Notes under the pieces: generated by a model
What the model was told of the DNA's origin: nothing
Databases searched by the model: none
What the model saw: the letters and a program-made list of their open reading frames with translations, nothing else
Assembly: GCF_000814675.1 (NCBI RefSeq)
Contig: NZ_JWIG01000010.1
Span: forward strand, 1 to 64,000
Direction: 5' to 3'
DNA from: Pseudoalteromonas distincta
GTDB taxonomy: Bacteria; Pseudomonadota; Gammaproteobacteria; Enterobacterales; Alteromonadaceae
Length of the DNA: 64,000 nt
Shown: piece by piece, positions 55,011 through 62,558 of the stretch
Position numbering within the stretch: the stretch's first letter is position 1
Layout: every line of letters begins with the position of its first letter
Made by a program: the position numbers and the translations under genes

Positions 55011-56546
55011 ATGCATGTATTAATGGTTGCAGCAGAAAATGACGCGTTACCAGGCGCAAAAGTAGGCGGTGTGGCAGATGTAGTACGCGATGCACCTAGG
55101 GCACTCGCTAAGCAAGGTATAACGGTTGATGTTGTTATTCCTGATTACGGGTTTGAGCCGCTTGAGCGTATTTATGTAGGTGAAGTAACTGTTGCATTTA
55201 ATGCTCAACCCCATGTATTAACCATTTTTAAAGTACAACAAGCCCAAACTAATGTAAGCCAAATTGTTATTAGCCACCCGTTATTTAGTGAATCAGGCAG
55301 TGTATATTGTAATGATGCACCGGGGAGGCCTTTTGCAACTGATGCGACTAAATTTGCTCTATTTAACGCAGCCGTCTGCGAAGCGTTATTACAAGGTGTA
55401 TTAAAGCGCCCTGCAGCGCTGCATTTACATGATTGGCACAGTGCCTGCGTTGTAGTTTTACTTAAGTTTGAGCCACGTTATAGCTCACTTAATACCTTAC
55501 CTATTGCCTTCACAGTGCATAATATTGCACTGCAAGGTATAAGACCTTTCAAACATGATGATTCAAGCTTAGAGGCGTGGTTTCCATCACTTAGTTATAA
55601 TGGCCAGCAATTATGCGACCCGCGTTACCCTCATTGTTTTAATCCTATGCGCAGTGCAATAAATCTATGCGATAAAATACATGTTGTATCGCCAACTTAT
55701 AGCCAAGAGGTTCTCGAACCTAGCAATTACGAAGATGGTTTTTTTGGTGGCGAAGGGCTTGAGCAAGATCTGCAAAATGCAGCAAGCCAAGGCAAGCTTG
55801 TTGGTATTTTAAATGGCTGCGAATATCCAATCAATGCACTTGAAGGAGCAACTCTCGCTGATTTTTATAGCCAAGCAGAGAAAACTTTATTTACTTGGAT
55901 GGCAAATAGCGAGCAGTTACAAAGTGGCTATTATATTGCCCACCAACGACTACAGCAATTTAAAGCAACGGTTAATAACGGTCCATTAGTTACAAGCGTT
56001 GGCCGTCTTACTGAGCAAAAAGTGTTGTTATTGTGCCAGCAGGTTAATGGGGTTTTAGCTATTGATAAAGTGTGCCAATTAATTAATGAACATAACGGCA
56101 GACTTATTATTCTCGGCTCGGGTGACAAAGAGCTCGAAAGCATATTTACCAAAGCAATGGCGCGTAATTCCAATCTTTTATTTTTAAAGGGCTATGGGCA
56201 AGGTGTTGGCGATTTAATGTATCAATTAGGTGACTTATTTTTAATGCCAAGCTCGTTTGAACCGTGTGGTATTAGCCAAATGCTAGCAATGCGAGCGGGG
56301 CAACCGTGTTTAGTACACAGTGTTGGCGGATTAAAAGATACTGTTAAACACCACGAAAATGGTTTTAGCTTTAATGGAGACACGTTGGCAACGCAAACGC
56401 GTAATTTAATTAGCTGTTTAGACGAAACTCTCTTAATTAAAAAGCAAAATCCTAAAAGATGGCATAAAATTAAGCACAGCGCAGAGCAAATGCGTTTTTC
56501 GTGGCCACAAGTGGCAACTGATTATATAACAACCTTATACCGGTAA
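55011..56546 (+). CDS. glgA: Glycogen synthase (ADP-glucose)
   Basis: A 511-residue GT5 glycosyltransferase that adds glucose from ADP-glucose to the growing glycogen chain. The donor-binding motif KVGGVADVV is near residue 20, where Val replaces the usual Leu of KxGGLADV. The C-terminal Rossmann domain has TSVGRLTEQK, MPSSFEPCGISQMLAMRAG and VHSVGGLKDTV, with the E-x7-E retaining motif in FEPCGISQM. It is the last gene of the operon, 80 bp after glgC. AAAGGAAATAA precedes the ATG. Confidence 0.93.
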   Translation: MHVLMVAAENDALPGAKVGGVADVVRDAPRALAKQGITVDVVIPDYGFEPLERIYVGEVTVAFNAQPHVLTIFKVQQAQTNVSQIVISHPLFSESGSVYCNDAPGRPFATDATKFALFNAAVCEALLQGVLKRPAALHLHDWHSACVVVLLKFEPRYSSLNTLPIAFTVHNIALQGIRPFKHDDSSLEAWFPSLSYNGQQLCDPRYPHCFNPMRSAINLCDKIHVVSPTYSQEVLEPSNYEDGFFGGEGLEQDLQNAASQGKLVGILNGCEYPINALEGATLADFYSQAEKTLFTWMANSEQLQSGYYIAHQRLQQFKATVNNGPLVTSVGRLTEQKVLLLCQQVNGVLAIDKVCQLINEHNGRLIILGSGDKELESIFTKAMARNSNLLFLKGYGQGVGDLMYQLGDLFLMPSSFEPCGISQMLAMRAGQPCLVHSVGGLKDTVKHHENGFSFNGDTLATQTRNLISCLDETLLIKKQNPKRWHKIKHSAEQMRFSWPQVATDYITTLYR

Positions 56547-56635
56547 AACGTTTGTGTACTTTAAAGTTTAGTGACAAATCTACCTGCTTAGGGTTTAATT
56601 ACTTAGTATTATATAAAAGCTAAGAAGTAGGTAAT

Positions 56636-57850
56636 GTGTCTGTATTTGTTGCAAGGCAAGCAATATTCAATCGAAGTAAAAAAGTAGTAGCCTATGAGCT
56701 ACTTTTTCGTGATAGTCCAAAAAATTATTTTCCAGATATTGCAGAAGGCCAAGCAACAGCAAGGCTTATTATGGAAAATCAATTAAATTTAGGTACACGC
56801 CATATTACATCAGGCAAAAAAGCACTTATTAATATAGGACCTGAATCATTAAAACTCGATTTATGTGCTTTCTTACCATGTCAAGACGTTGTGATTGAGT
56901 TGCTCGAAACCATAGAACCTACCGACGACAACTATGAGCTATGCCGAGGTTTATTTCATAGTAACTACAAACTCGCGCTCGATGATTTTGTATATAAACC
57001 ACAATGGGATCGTTTTTTAAAGCTTGTGAAGCTCATTAAATTTGATATTGCAATTACACCTCTTAGCGAAATACAGCCCATAGTTACTAAGTTACAAGCG
57101 CATAAACAAATAAAAATACTAGCCGAAAAAATAGAAACACAAGAAGACTATGAGCTTGCCTTTGATATGGGGTTTGATTATTTTCAAGGCTATTTTTTTG
57201 CAAAGCCTACCATGATCAAGCAAAACGACGTTGATTATAATTATGGTTTAGTCGTCGCTATTTACGCAGAAATCATGAAGCAAAGCCCTGACATTAAAAC
57301 CATCGCAAGCCTGTTTGAGCTAGATGCTGCACTCGCATATAAGTTACTAAGATTAATAAACAGCGGTGTGTTTCCTATACAAAGCCAAATATCGTCATTA
57401 AAGCAAGCGCTCGTGTATTTAGGACACGAACGCCTTAAAAAGTTTGTGAGCCTTATTGTTACTGCTCATACAGCGGGTAAAAAACCTGCAGAGCTAATGC
57501 AAGTGTGTGTTGTACGCGCTCGCTTTTGTGAGCTGGTGGCAAAAAAGGTTAATAAGAGTCAGTCAGGCGAAGCATTTTTAACAGGATTATTCTCGTTACT
57601 GGATGCAATCCTTGATCAACCAATGAGCTTGCTTGTTGAAAAGCTACCTTTCCCTGATGAAATAAAAACGGCATTATTAGGGGACAAAAACACACTTTAT
57701 TATATTTTAAACGTTGTTAAAGCATATGAAACAGGAAGCTGGTGGGCACTTGAACAAGCTGTACTTTTGTTGAATATTGACAGTGCTATACTACCTCCAC
57801 TTTACCAGCAGTCAGTCGATTGGGCTGACAGTTATAAGAATAATATTTAA
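56636..57850 (+). CDS. EAL-HDOD signalling protein (YuxH/CdgJ-like)
   Basis: A 404-residue cytoplasmic protein with an N-terminal EAL-type domain (about residues 1-200) and a C-terminal HDOD domain (about 205-400). The EAL signature is ELLF in VAYELLFRDS instead of Glu-Ala-Leu. The later motif ALDDFVY keeps the Asp pair, LIKFDIA and LAEKIE are retained, and FQGYFFAKP closes the domain. Similar proteins such as CdgJ control motility and may not hydrolyse cyclic di-GMP. The HDOD part (IASLFELDAALAYKLLRLIN) is a helical signalling module. The start is GTG 56636; the overlapping ATG at 56634 is out of frame. Confidence 0.88.
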   Translation: MSVFVARQAIFNRSKKVVAYELLFRDSPKNYFPDIAEGQATARLIMENQLNLGTRHITSGKKALINIGPESLKLDLCAFLPCQDVVIELLETIEPTDDNYELCRGLFHSNYKLALDDFVYKPQWDRFLKLVKLIKFDIAITPLSEIQPIVTKLQAHKQIKILAEKIETQEDYELAFDMGFDYFQGYFFAKPTMIKQNDVDYNYGLVVAIYAEIMKQSPDIKTIASLFELDAALAYKLLRLINSGVFPIQSQISSLKQALVYLGHERLKKFVSLIVTAHTAGKKPAELMQVCVVRARFCELVAKKVNKSQSGEAFLTGLFSLLDAILDQPMSLLVEKLPFPDEIKTALLGDKNTLYYILNVVKAYETGSWWALEQAVLLLNIDSAILPPLYQQSVDWADSYKNNI

Positions 57851-57865
57851 CGGATAATAGCTTTA

Positions 57866-58951
57866 ATGCGCAATTATAATATGGACTTTATTCGCGGCGT
57901 TGCCGTGCTTGGCCTCGTTTACATGAATGCTTACGCCTTCGGCATTTTTGAATATGGGTATTCCTCCTTAACTAACCCTCCTGTTAGCGACTCAATTATT
58001 CACACCCTTAGCAGCGTGTTTGTAGACGGGCGTTTTAGAACGCTGTTTAGTTTGCTTTTTGGTGCTGGGCTTTACATTCAGTGGCAACGTTACAAGTCTG
58101 AAGTGCAAATAAAAAGCAGGCTCTATTGGTTAATCCTCTTTGGTTTAGCGCATGGTTTTTTACTTTGGGCCGGTGATATTTTATTTGTTTACGGTGTATC
58201 TGGCTGGTTTGTTATTAAATATTTAGAAAGTGATAGCAATGTACTTTTAAAAAGAGGGCTTGCATTTACCTTGTTGTCGGGTGTAGTTACCTTACTTGTT
58301 ATATCTAGCGTACCCGATGAAATAATTTACCGCGATACAGCACAGTTTATTGAATTATATAACCCACACTATATTGATTACTTTATTAGTAACCTTGCTA
58401 TGAACACGTTAATGCTTGTTATGGTGCCAATAATGACAATGTGGATGTGCGTGGGCCTTATGCTTATTGGCATTTATTTATATAAACAAGACGTTTTTAG
58501 TAAAGGCTTAACGACTCAGCAATTAATAGTTTGCGGTGCAATGACCCTTGTTTTTTGTGGAATCAGGCTTTATGCATCACAGCTTAATGGCAGCTTAGGA
58601 TATGGGGTGCAAGAATTTGTAAATATTTTTGCGGCGCTAGGTATGGCTACGCTGTATATTCATTTAATTGTTAAATTTTGCAATAACAGCGCACACGTTG
58701 GCACGCTTATTCAACAAGCGGGGCGCTTAGCATTTACTTTATATATTAGCCAAACACTCATACAATTATTGTTATATAAAGTGCTATTTACGCACTGGGT
58801 GCTCAATTTTGATCGTATTGACTACTGGTTAGTTGCAACGGCATTAGTTGCACTGCAGCTTATATTTACCTTTATATACAGCCGCTATTTCAACCAAGGC
58901 CCGCTTGAATTTGTATGGCGTAAATTAACGAAAGCAAAAATTAATGCTTAA
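57866..58951 (+). CDS. DUF418 (YeiB-like) membrane protein
   Basis: A 361-residue inner-membrane protein with about 9-10 helices. It opens MRNYNMDFIRGVAVLGLVYMN, followed by SVFVDGRFRTLFSLLFGAGLYIQ, the double signature of YeiB/DUF418 proteins. The C-terminal part carries AGRLAFTLYISQTLIQ and FNQGPLEFVWRKLT, also typical. It is distantly related to acyltransferase-3 membrane enzymes. The function is unknown. It lies 15 bp after the EAL-HDOD gene, so the two probably share a transcript. Confidence 0.85.
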   Translation: MRNYNMDFIRGVAVLGLVYMNAYAFGIFEYGYSSLTNPPVSDSIIHTLSSVFVDGRFRTLFSLLFGAGLYIQWQRYKSEVQIKSRLYWLILFGLAHGFLLWAGDILFVYGVSGWFVIKYLESDSNVLLKRGLAFTLLSGVVTLLVISSVPDEIIYRDTAQFIELYNPHYIDYFISNLAMNTLMLVMVPIMTMWMCVGLMLIGIYLYKQDVFSKGLTTQQLIVCGAMTLVFCGIRLYASQLNGSLGYGVQEFVNIFAALGMATLYIHLIVKFCNNSAHVGTLIQQAGRLAFTLYISQTLIQLLLYKVLFTHWVLNFDRIDYWLVATALVALQLIFTFIYSRYFNQGPLEFVWRKLTKAKINA

Positions 58952-59037
58952 ACACCTATAAATTTTAAATTAGGGGCGAAAAAATAGTGTGGGTGGTTTA
59001 CACTACTCGCCTTAAAAATTACTACGCTATAAGTGCC

Positions 59038-60063
59038 ATGACCGAATTAAAACGTTTAAATAAATTTATTAGTGAAACAGGATTTTGTTCACGCCGCGAA
59101 GCCGATAAATATATTGAGCAAGGTCGTGTCAGCGTTAATGGCTACTCGCCTGAAATGGGCGTAAAAGTTGCTGCTACCGATGTTGTATTGGTTGATGGCA
59201 AGCCACTTAAAGCCACACCAAAGCGCGTTTATATTGCTTACAATAAACCCGTTGGTATTACGTGTACTACCGAAAGTAAAATTCAAAGTAATATTATTCG
59301 CGCGGTAAATTATCCTACGCGTATATTTCCAATAGGGCGTTTAGATAGACCGTCTGAAGGGCTTATATTTTTAACTAACGAAGGCGATATCGTTAATAAA
59401 ATTTTGCGTGCGGGTAATAACCACGAAAAAGAATATGTTGTTACGGTTGATAAACCGCTTAATCGTCAGTTTGTTACAAAAATGGCCAATGGCGTGCCTA
59501 TTTTAGATACCGTAACTAAAAAGTGTAAAGTGACACAAACTGCCCCTAAAGAATTTAAAATAGTACTTACCCAAGGTTTAAACCGCCAAATACGCCGTAT
59601 GTGTGAATATTTAGGTTACGAAGTGGTGACGTTAAAGCGTACGCGCATAATGAACGTAACATTAAAAGGTTTAAAGGTAGGGCAGTGGCGTCATTTATCT
59701 GATACTGAAATGGCGCAAATAAACGACTCGATTTCTGACTCAGGTAAAACTCAAGAACATTCGCTTGATGCTAATAAACAATCAGAAAATAATACGCCGT
59801 CGGTTCCTAAAAAGCGTGATTTTCAGGGTGAAAATCCTCGCCGTTTTAATAAAGGCGAACAAAGTGGCGAGCGAAGTACTGAGCGAAATTTAAGTCGCAA
59901 CTCTGATCGCAGTAATGCTAATGGCGAGCGCAAAAATGAGCGTAGTAAAGCACCTTATCAAAAGCGTTCTACCACGTATGTTGGTAAGCCAAAAAGTATT
60001 AAAGAGAACAAGTCGTCACAGTCTAAACCTAGCTCGGGGCGTACCCTTAGCTTAAAAAAATAA
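59038..60063 (+). CDS. rluF: 23S rRNA pseudouridine synthase RluF
   Basis: A 341-residue enzyme that isomerises uridine in 23S rRNA (U2604 in E. coli). An S4 RNA-binding domain ([20 protein letters not shown]) leads to the RsuA-type catalytic domain with the Asp in [26 protein letters not shown] spacing and [20 protein letters not shown] follow; these fit RluF rather than RluB or RluE. From about residue 245 a low-complexity tail rich in Ser, Asn, Glu, Arg and Lys extends about 95 residues, probably binding RNA. ATG 59038 starts at [10 protein letters not shown], where the S4 domain begins, and is preferred over a GTG 17 codons upstream. Confidence 0.9.
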   Translation: MTELKRLNKFISETGFCSRREADKYIEQGRVSVNGYSPEMGVKVAATDVVLVDGKPLKATPKRVYIAYNKPVGITCTTESKIQSNIIRAVNYPTRIFPIGRLDRPSEGLIFLTNEGDIVNKILRAGNNHEKEYVVTVDKPLNRQFVTKMANGVPILDTVTKKCKVTQTAPKEFKIVLTQGLNRQIRRMCEYLGYEVVTLKRTRIMNVTLKGLKVGQWRHLSDTEMAQINDSISDSGKTQEHSLDANKQSENNTPSVPKKRDFQGENPRRFNKGEQSGERSTERNLSRNSDRSNANGERKNERSKAPYQKRSTTYVGKPKSIKENKSSQSKPSSGRTLSLKK

Positions 60064-60073
60064 TCTGCAGCTA

Positions 60074-60093
60074 AGTGGTATTCTACTACCACT
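60074..60093. terminator. Small stem-loop shared by convergent rluF and the membrane protein gene
   Basis: AGTGGTA (60074-60080) and TACCACT (60087-60093) form a 7-bp stem with a 6-nt loop. The minus-strand stop codon (60086-60088) falls at the loop/stem border. Only a weak T-run follows. Confidence 0.55.
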
Positions 60094-60670
60094 GTATTTC
60101 TTGTACTATATTACCAAGTGGGCTTGTAACGCCCACTAAATTTATATTGTTATTTTGCAAAGTCACCAATTTATTCTTATCTAAATACCATCTAAAAGTG
60201 TATTTTCTGTAGTTCTGTAAACTAAGCACAGTTAGCGTTGCACAACTGTACTCATAATCAGTTGGGCAACTACCTACTTCAAGTAATTGATGCTCTTGCT
60301 GCCATATATTATTGCTGTGTTTATTGGCCCATAATTTCACAGAAATACATACTGACGTCCATAACCATAAGTAAATTAAAATAGGCAAAAACAGTGGTAT
60401 AAATGCGCTGCGGAACTTCCCATGCTCAGCAATATAATTTTTAACTGTATGTTTAAATTCAAAGTTATTATTGTATTTTTTGTATAGGTGCCTTAATAAA
60501 ACAATCGACAACACTATCGCCGTTATTGGAAATAACGTAAATGTTAAGGTGTTATATATACCGTTGGGAATAAATGCGGGATCGGCTTGTTCATCCCATG
60601 CAAGTAGAACCAGTGGAGGAGCCGTTGCTAAAAGTAATAGGGCGCTGTTGAAGAGTTGCTTAAAGGTCAA
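60086..60670 (-). CDS. Membrane protein, unknown
   Basis: A 194-residue protein with three predicted membrane helices (about residues 8-26, 38-60 and 88-111), followed by a soluble C-terminal region of 80 residues with two close Cys (GSCPTDYEYSCATL). That C-terminal part may be periplasmic with a disulphide. I do not recognise the family. Its stop codon lies in a small hairpin shared with the end of rluF (60074-60093). It follows the small membrane gene to its right by 11 bp, so the two are probably one transcript. Confidence 0.7.
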   Translation of the reverse strand: MTFKQLFNSALLLLATAPPLVLLAWDEQADPAFIPNGIYNTLTFTLFPITAIVLSIVLLRHLYKKYNNNFEFKHTVKNYIAEHGKFRSAFIPLFLPILIYLWLWTSVCISVKLWANKHSNNIWQQEHQLLEVGSCPTDYEYSCATLTVLSLQNYRKYTFRWYLDKNKLVTLQNNNINLVGVTSPLGNIVQEIQW

Positions 60671-60681
60671 AGGGTATTCAC

Positions 60682-60939
60682 TTATAAAATGCTAAAGCCA
60701 ATATAAAATAAGAGTATACCTAAATAAACTGCAATCGCCGATAACGAGTTTTTAGAGCGCAGGCGCTTAACAAGGTCGCGTGTGCCATCAACCATGCCTG
60801 AAATCACAAGCAGTAAACCACCTGTAAAACGGTAGTTGTTTAAGTTCACGTTACCATTCTCGTCAGTTATAAAGCGTAAATAACCAAAAAGTATAAAAAC
60901 GCTGCCCGCTATTAGTATCGCGGTTTTAAAATTTTCCAA
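60682..60939 (-). CDS. Small membrane protein, unknown
   Basis: An 85-residue protein with three hydrophobic segments (about residues 6-22, 38-50 and 66-84) and a charged loop (DGTRDLVKRLRSKNS). It begins MENFKTAILIAGSVFILFGYLRF. No family is recognised. It ends 11 bp before the start of the next leftward membrane protein gene and probably forms a two-gene unit with it. Its ribosome binding site is AAGG ahead of the ATG. Confidence 0.7.
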   Translation of the reverse strand: MENFKTAILIAGSVFILFGYLRFITDENGNVNLNNYRFTGGLLLVISGMVDGTRDLVKRLRSKNSLSAIAVYLGILLFYIGFSIL

Positions 60940-60969
60940 GGTTTTTCCATGATATTTAGTTAGATACTA

Positions 60970-60999
60970 AAATGCCACTGAGTTTAGTCAGTGGCACTT
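60970..60999 (-). terminator. Terminator of the duplicated dimeric-barrel gene
   Basis: TGCCACTGA (60973-60981) and TCAGTGGCA (60988-60996) form a 9-bp stem; reading leftward TTTTAG follows. It ends the minus-strand gene to its right. Confidence 0.8.
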
Positions 61000-61031
61000 A
61001 ACTATATTACGAATTTAGTATTTATCCATAT

Positions 61032-61772
61032 TTACTTTGCAAAACCACCTAGAGGCTTTAATAGAAGTGGTGACAGTGCAGCATGTTTATCGGTTAGTTC
61101 TTTAGGTAAATCACCCAAATGAACCATGCGTGTTGGTGTTGCTGCAGCAATCCAACGCTCTGCATGATCATCCCAGTTTTGGATGTGTATGTGCGATGCT
61201 TCTAAATCTCTAAAGCGCTCATAAACCATAATATCGCCATCGTCAGACATGTAATATTGGTAATTTAGTGTACCAGGCTCTATTTTTGCACGTTCTACTT
61301 GTGAGTTCATTACTTCACGAAAGGCATCTAATTGGCCTGGGTTTAGCTTGGCCTCAACAATCCAGCCAAAATTATCAAATGTCGTATCACCGTTTTTGTT
61401 AATTTGACTCGTTTGTTCTTCTTCGCGAGAAAAGCCACCAAATGGTTTTAGCCAAAGAGGGCTTAAGGCCGCATGACGCTCACGAACATCGTCAGGTAAT
61501 TCACCTAAATGCACCATGCGTGTAGGTGCAGCAGCTGCCATCCAACGTGCTGAATGGTCGTCCCAATTTTCAATATGTTCGTGTGAAGAGTCTGCATCAA
61601 CAAAGCGTTCGTAAACAAAAACATCGCCAGCATCAGACATATAGTATTGATAATTTTTAGTGCCAACTTCATTAAGTGCGCGATTAACTTGTGAATTCAT
61701 CACCGCTTTAAAGTTTTCAAGTTCACCAGCATTAAGTTTAGCTTCTACTATCCATCCAAAATTTTTAAACAT
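61032..61772 (-). CDS. Tandemly duplicated ABM-like dimeric alpha/beta-barrel protein
   Basis: A 246-residue soluble protein made of two similar halves. Residues about 3-116 and 132-246 both begin NFGWIVEAKLN, continue with VMNSQV, NYQYYMSD-GD-VYERF, H-HI-NWDDH-RW-AA-PTRMVHLG and end HAALSPL-LKP-GGF. Each half has the pattern of a small ferredoxin-like barrel such as ABM or EthD proteins, which usually dimerise; fusion would fix the dimer in one chain. The linker (SREEEQTSQINKNG) is polar. Conserved His, Trp and Tyr suggest ligand binding. The reaction is unknown. A terminator follows. Confidence 0.75.
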   Translation of the reverse strand: MFKNFGWIVEAKLNAGELENFKAVMNSQVNRALNEVGTKNYQYYMSDAGDVFVYERFVDADSSHEHIENWDDHSARWMAAAAPTRMVHLGELPDDVRERHAALSPLWLKPFGGFSREEEQTSQINKNGDTTFDNFGWIVEAKLNPGQLDAFREVMNSQVERAKIEPGTLNYQYYMSDDGDIMVYERFRDLEASHIHIQNWDDHAERWIAAATPTRMVHLGDLPKELTDKHAALSPLLLKPLGGFAK

Positions 61773-62116
61773 GACTTTCTCTACTTAAATAAATTGCCTC
61801 TGTATAAGTGAGGCTAAAAAGTTAAAGGCAATTTCTATCGCCCTAGTTAGCATACCTATCGCTTAATTGGTAAGTGCTTAGATAACGAAGCTAAGTGTAC
61901 AGAGTATTTAAATATTGATAATAATCGCATTTATTTAATCAGTTTATAGTAAATGTATATAATAGTGGTTAGCCTATTTTGCAGGCCATTTAAATTTTTA
62001 AGTTAAAATTGCTTTATAGACGTGTTGTTAAGCTATTTACAAGTACACTTAGTTATATGAAGGGTAAGCTGTTAAGATGCGCCGTCTTAATAATGTAGAA
62101 AGGTTATAGAAGTAAC
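61773..62116. other. Intergenic region between divergent genes
   Basis: 344 bp without a gene. It should hold promoters for both the duplicated-barrel gene (leftward) and the SEC-C gene (rightward). No convincing operator or hairpin was picked out. Confidence 0.5.
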
Positions 62117-62449
62117 ATGTCCAAATTTTTCTTTATGGGTAAGCCCGATATAATGGGTAAAAATAACAGTAATGGATTTGCACCAAAACGTACTGCCAAG
62201 CCAGGCACAGAGTTACACCCGTTAACGCTAATTGTAAACTCAGCTGAACGACAATCAGAAATAGAAGCAATACTAGAAGAGCATTCGCTGTTTGCTTCAA
62301 TTGAAGTTAAAGCAGACGTACCAGAAGATATTCGCGAACTAGACTTTGCGCTTAGTAAATCCACACCACAAGTATTTGATAAATTACCAGAGCGTAACGC
62401 ACCTTGTGTATGTGGTAGCGGCAAAAAATATAAGAAGTGTTGCGGTTAG
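62117..62449 (+). CDS. SEC-C/SWIM metal-motif protein (PBPRA1643-like)
   Basis: A 110-residue protein with a basic N-terminus (FFMGKPDIMGKN, GFAPKRTAKPGTELHPLTLI), a small mixed domain and a C-terminal SEC-C zinc motif: NAPCVCGSGKKYKKCCG. The Cys-x-Cys...Cys-Cys arrangement is as in SecA tails, where it binds zinc and contacts SecB or ribosomes. The whole protein fits a short family I know as PBPRA1643-type. The function is unknown. It is transcribed alone and ends at a clear terminator. Confidence 0.88.
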   Translation: MSKFFFMGKPDIMGKNNSNGFAPKRTAKPGTELHPLTLIVNSAERQSEIEAILEEHSLFASIEVKADVPEDIRELDFALSKSTPQVFDKLPERNAPCVCGSGKKYKKCCG

Positions 62450-62500
62450 TTTCTTAACAACTAAATATGTAGCCTTTCTTTTTTCATCGGTATTAAACAA

Positions 62501-62534
62501 AAATGCCACTGACCTTGAGCCAGTGGCATTTTTT
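62501..62534. terminator. Bidirectional terminator
   Basis: AAATGCCACTG (62501-62511) and CAGTGGCATTT (62521-62531) pair around a 9-nt loop and are followed by TTT. It separates the SEC-C gene from the convergent RND gene and shares its stem with other terminators of the window. Confidence 0.9.
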
Positions 62535-62558
62535 AATGTTAACCGATTATATGCTTAA

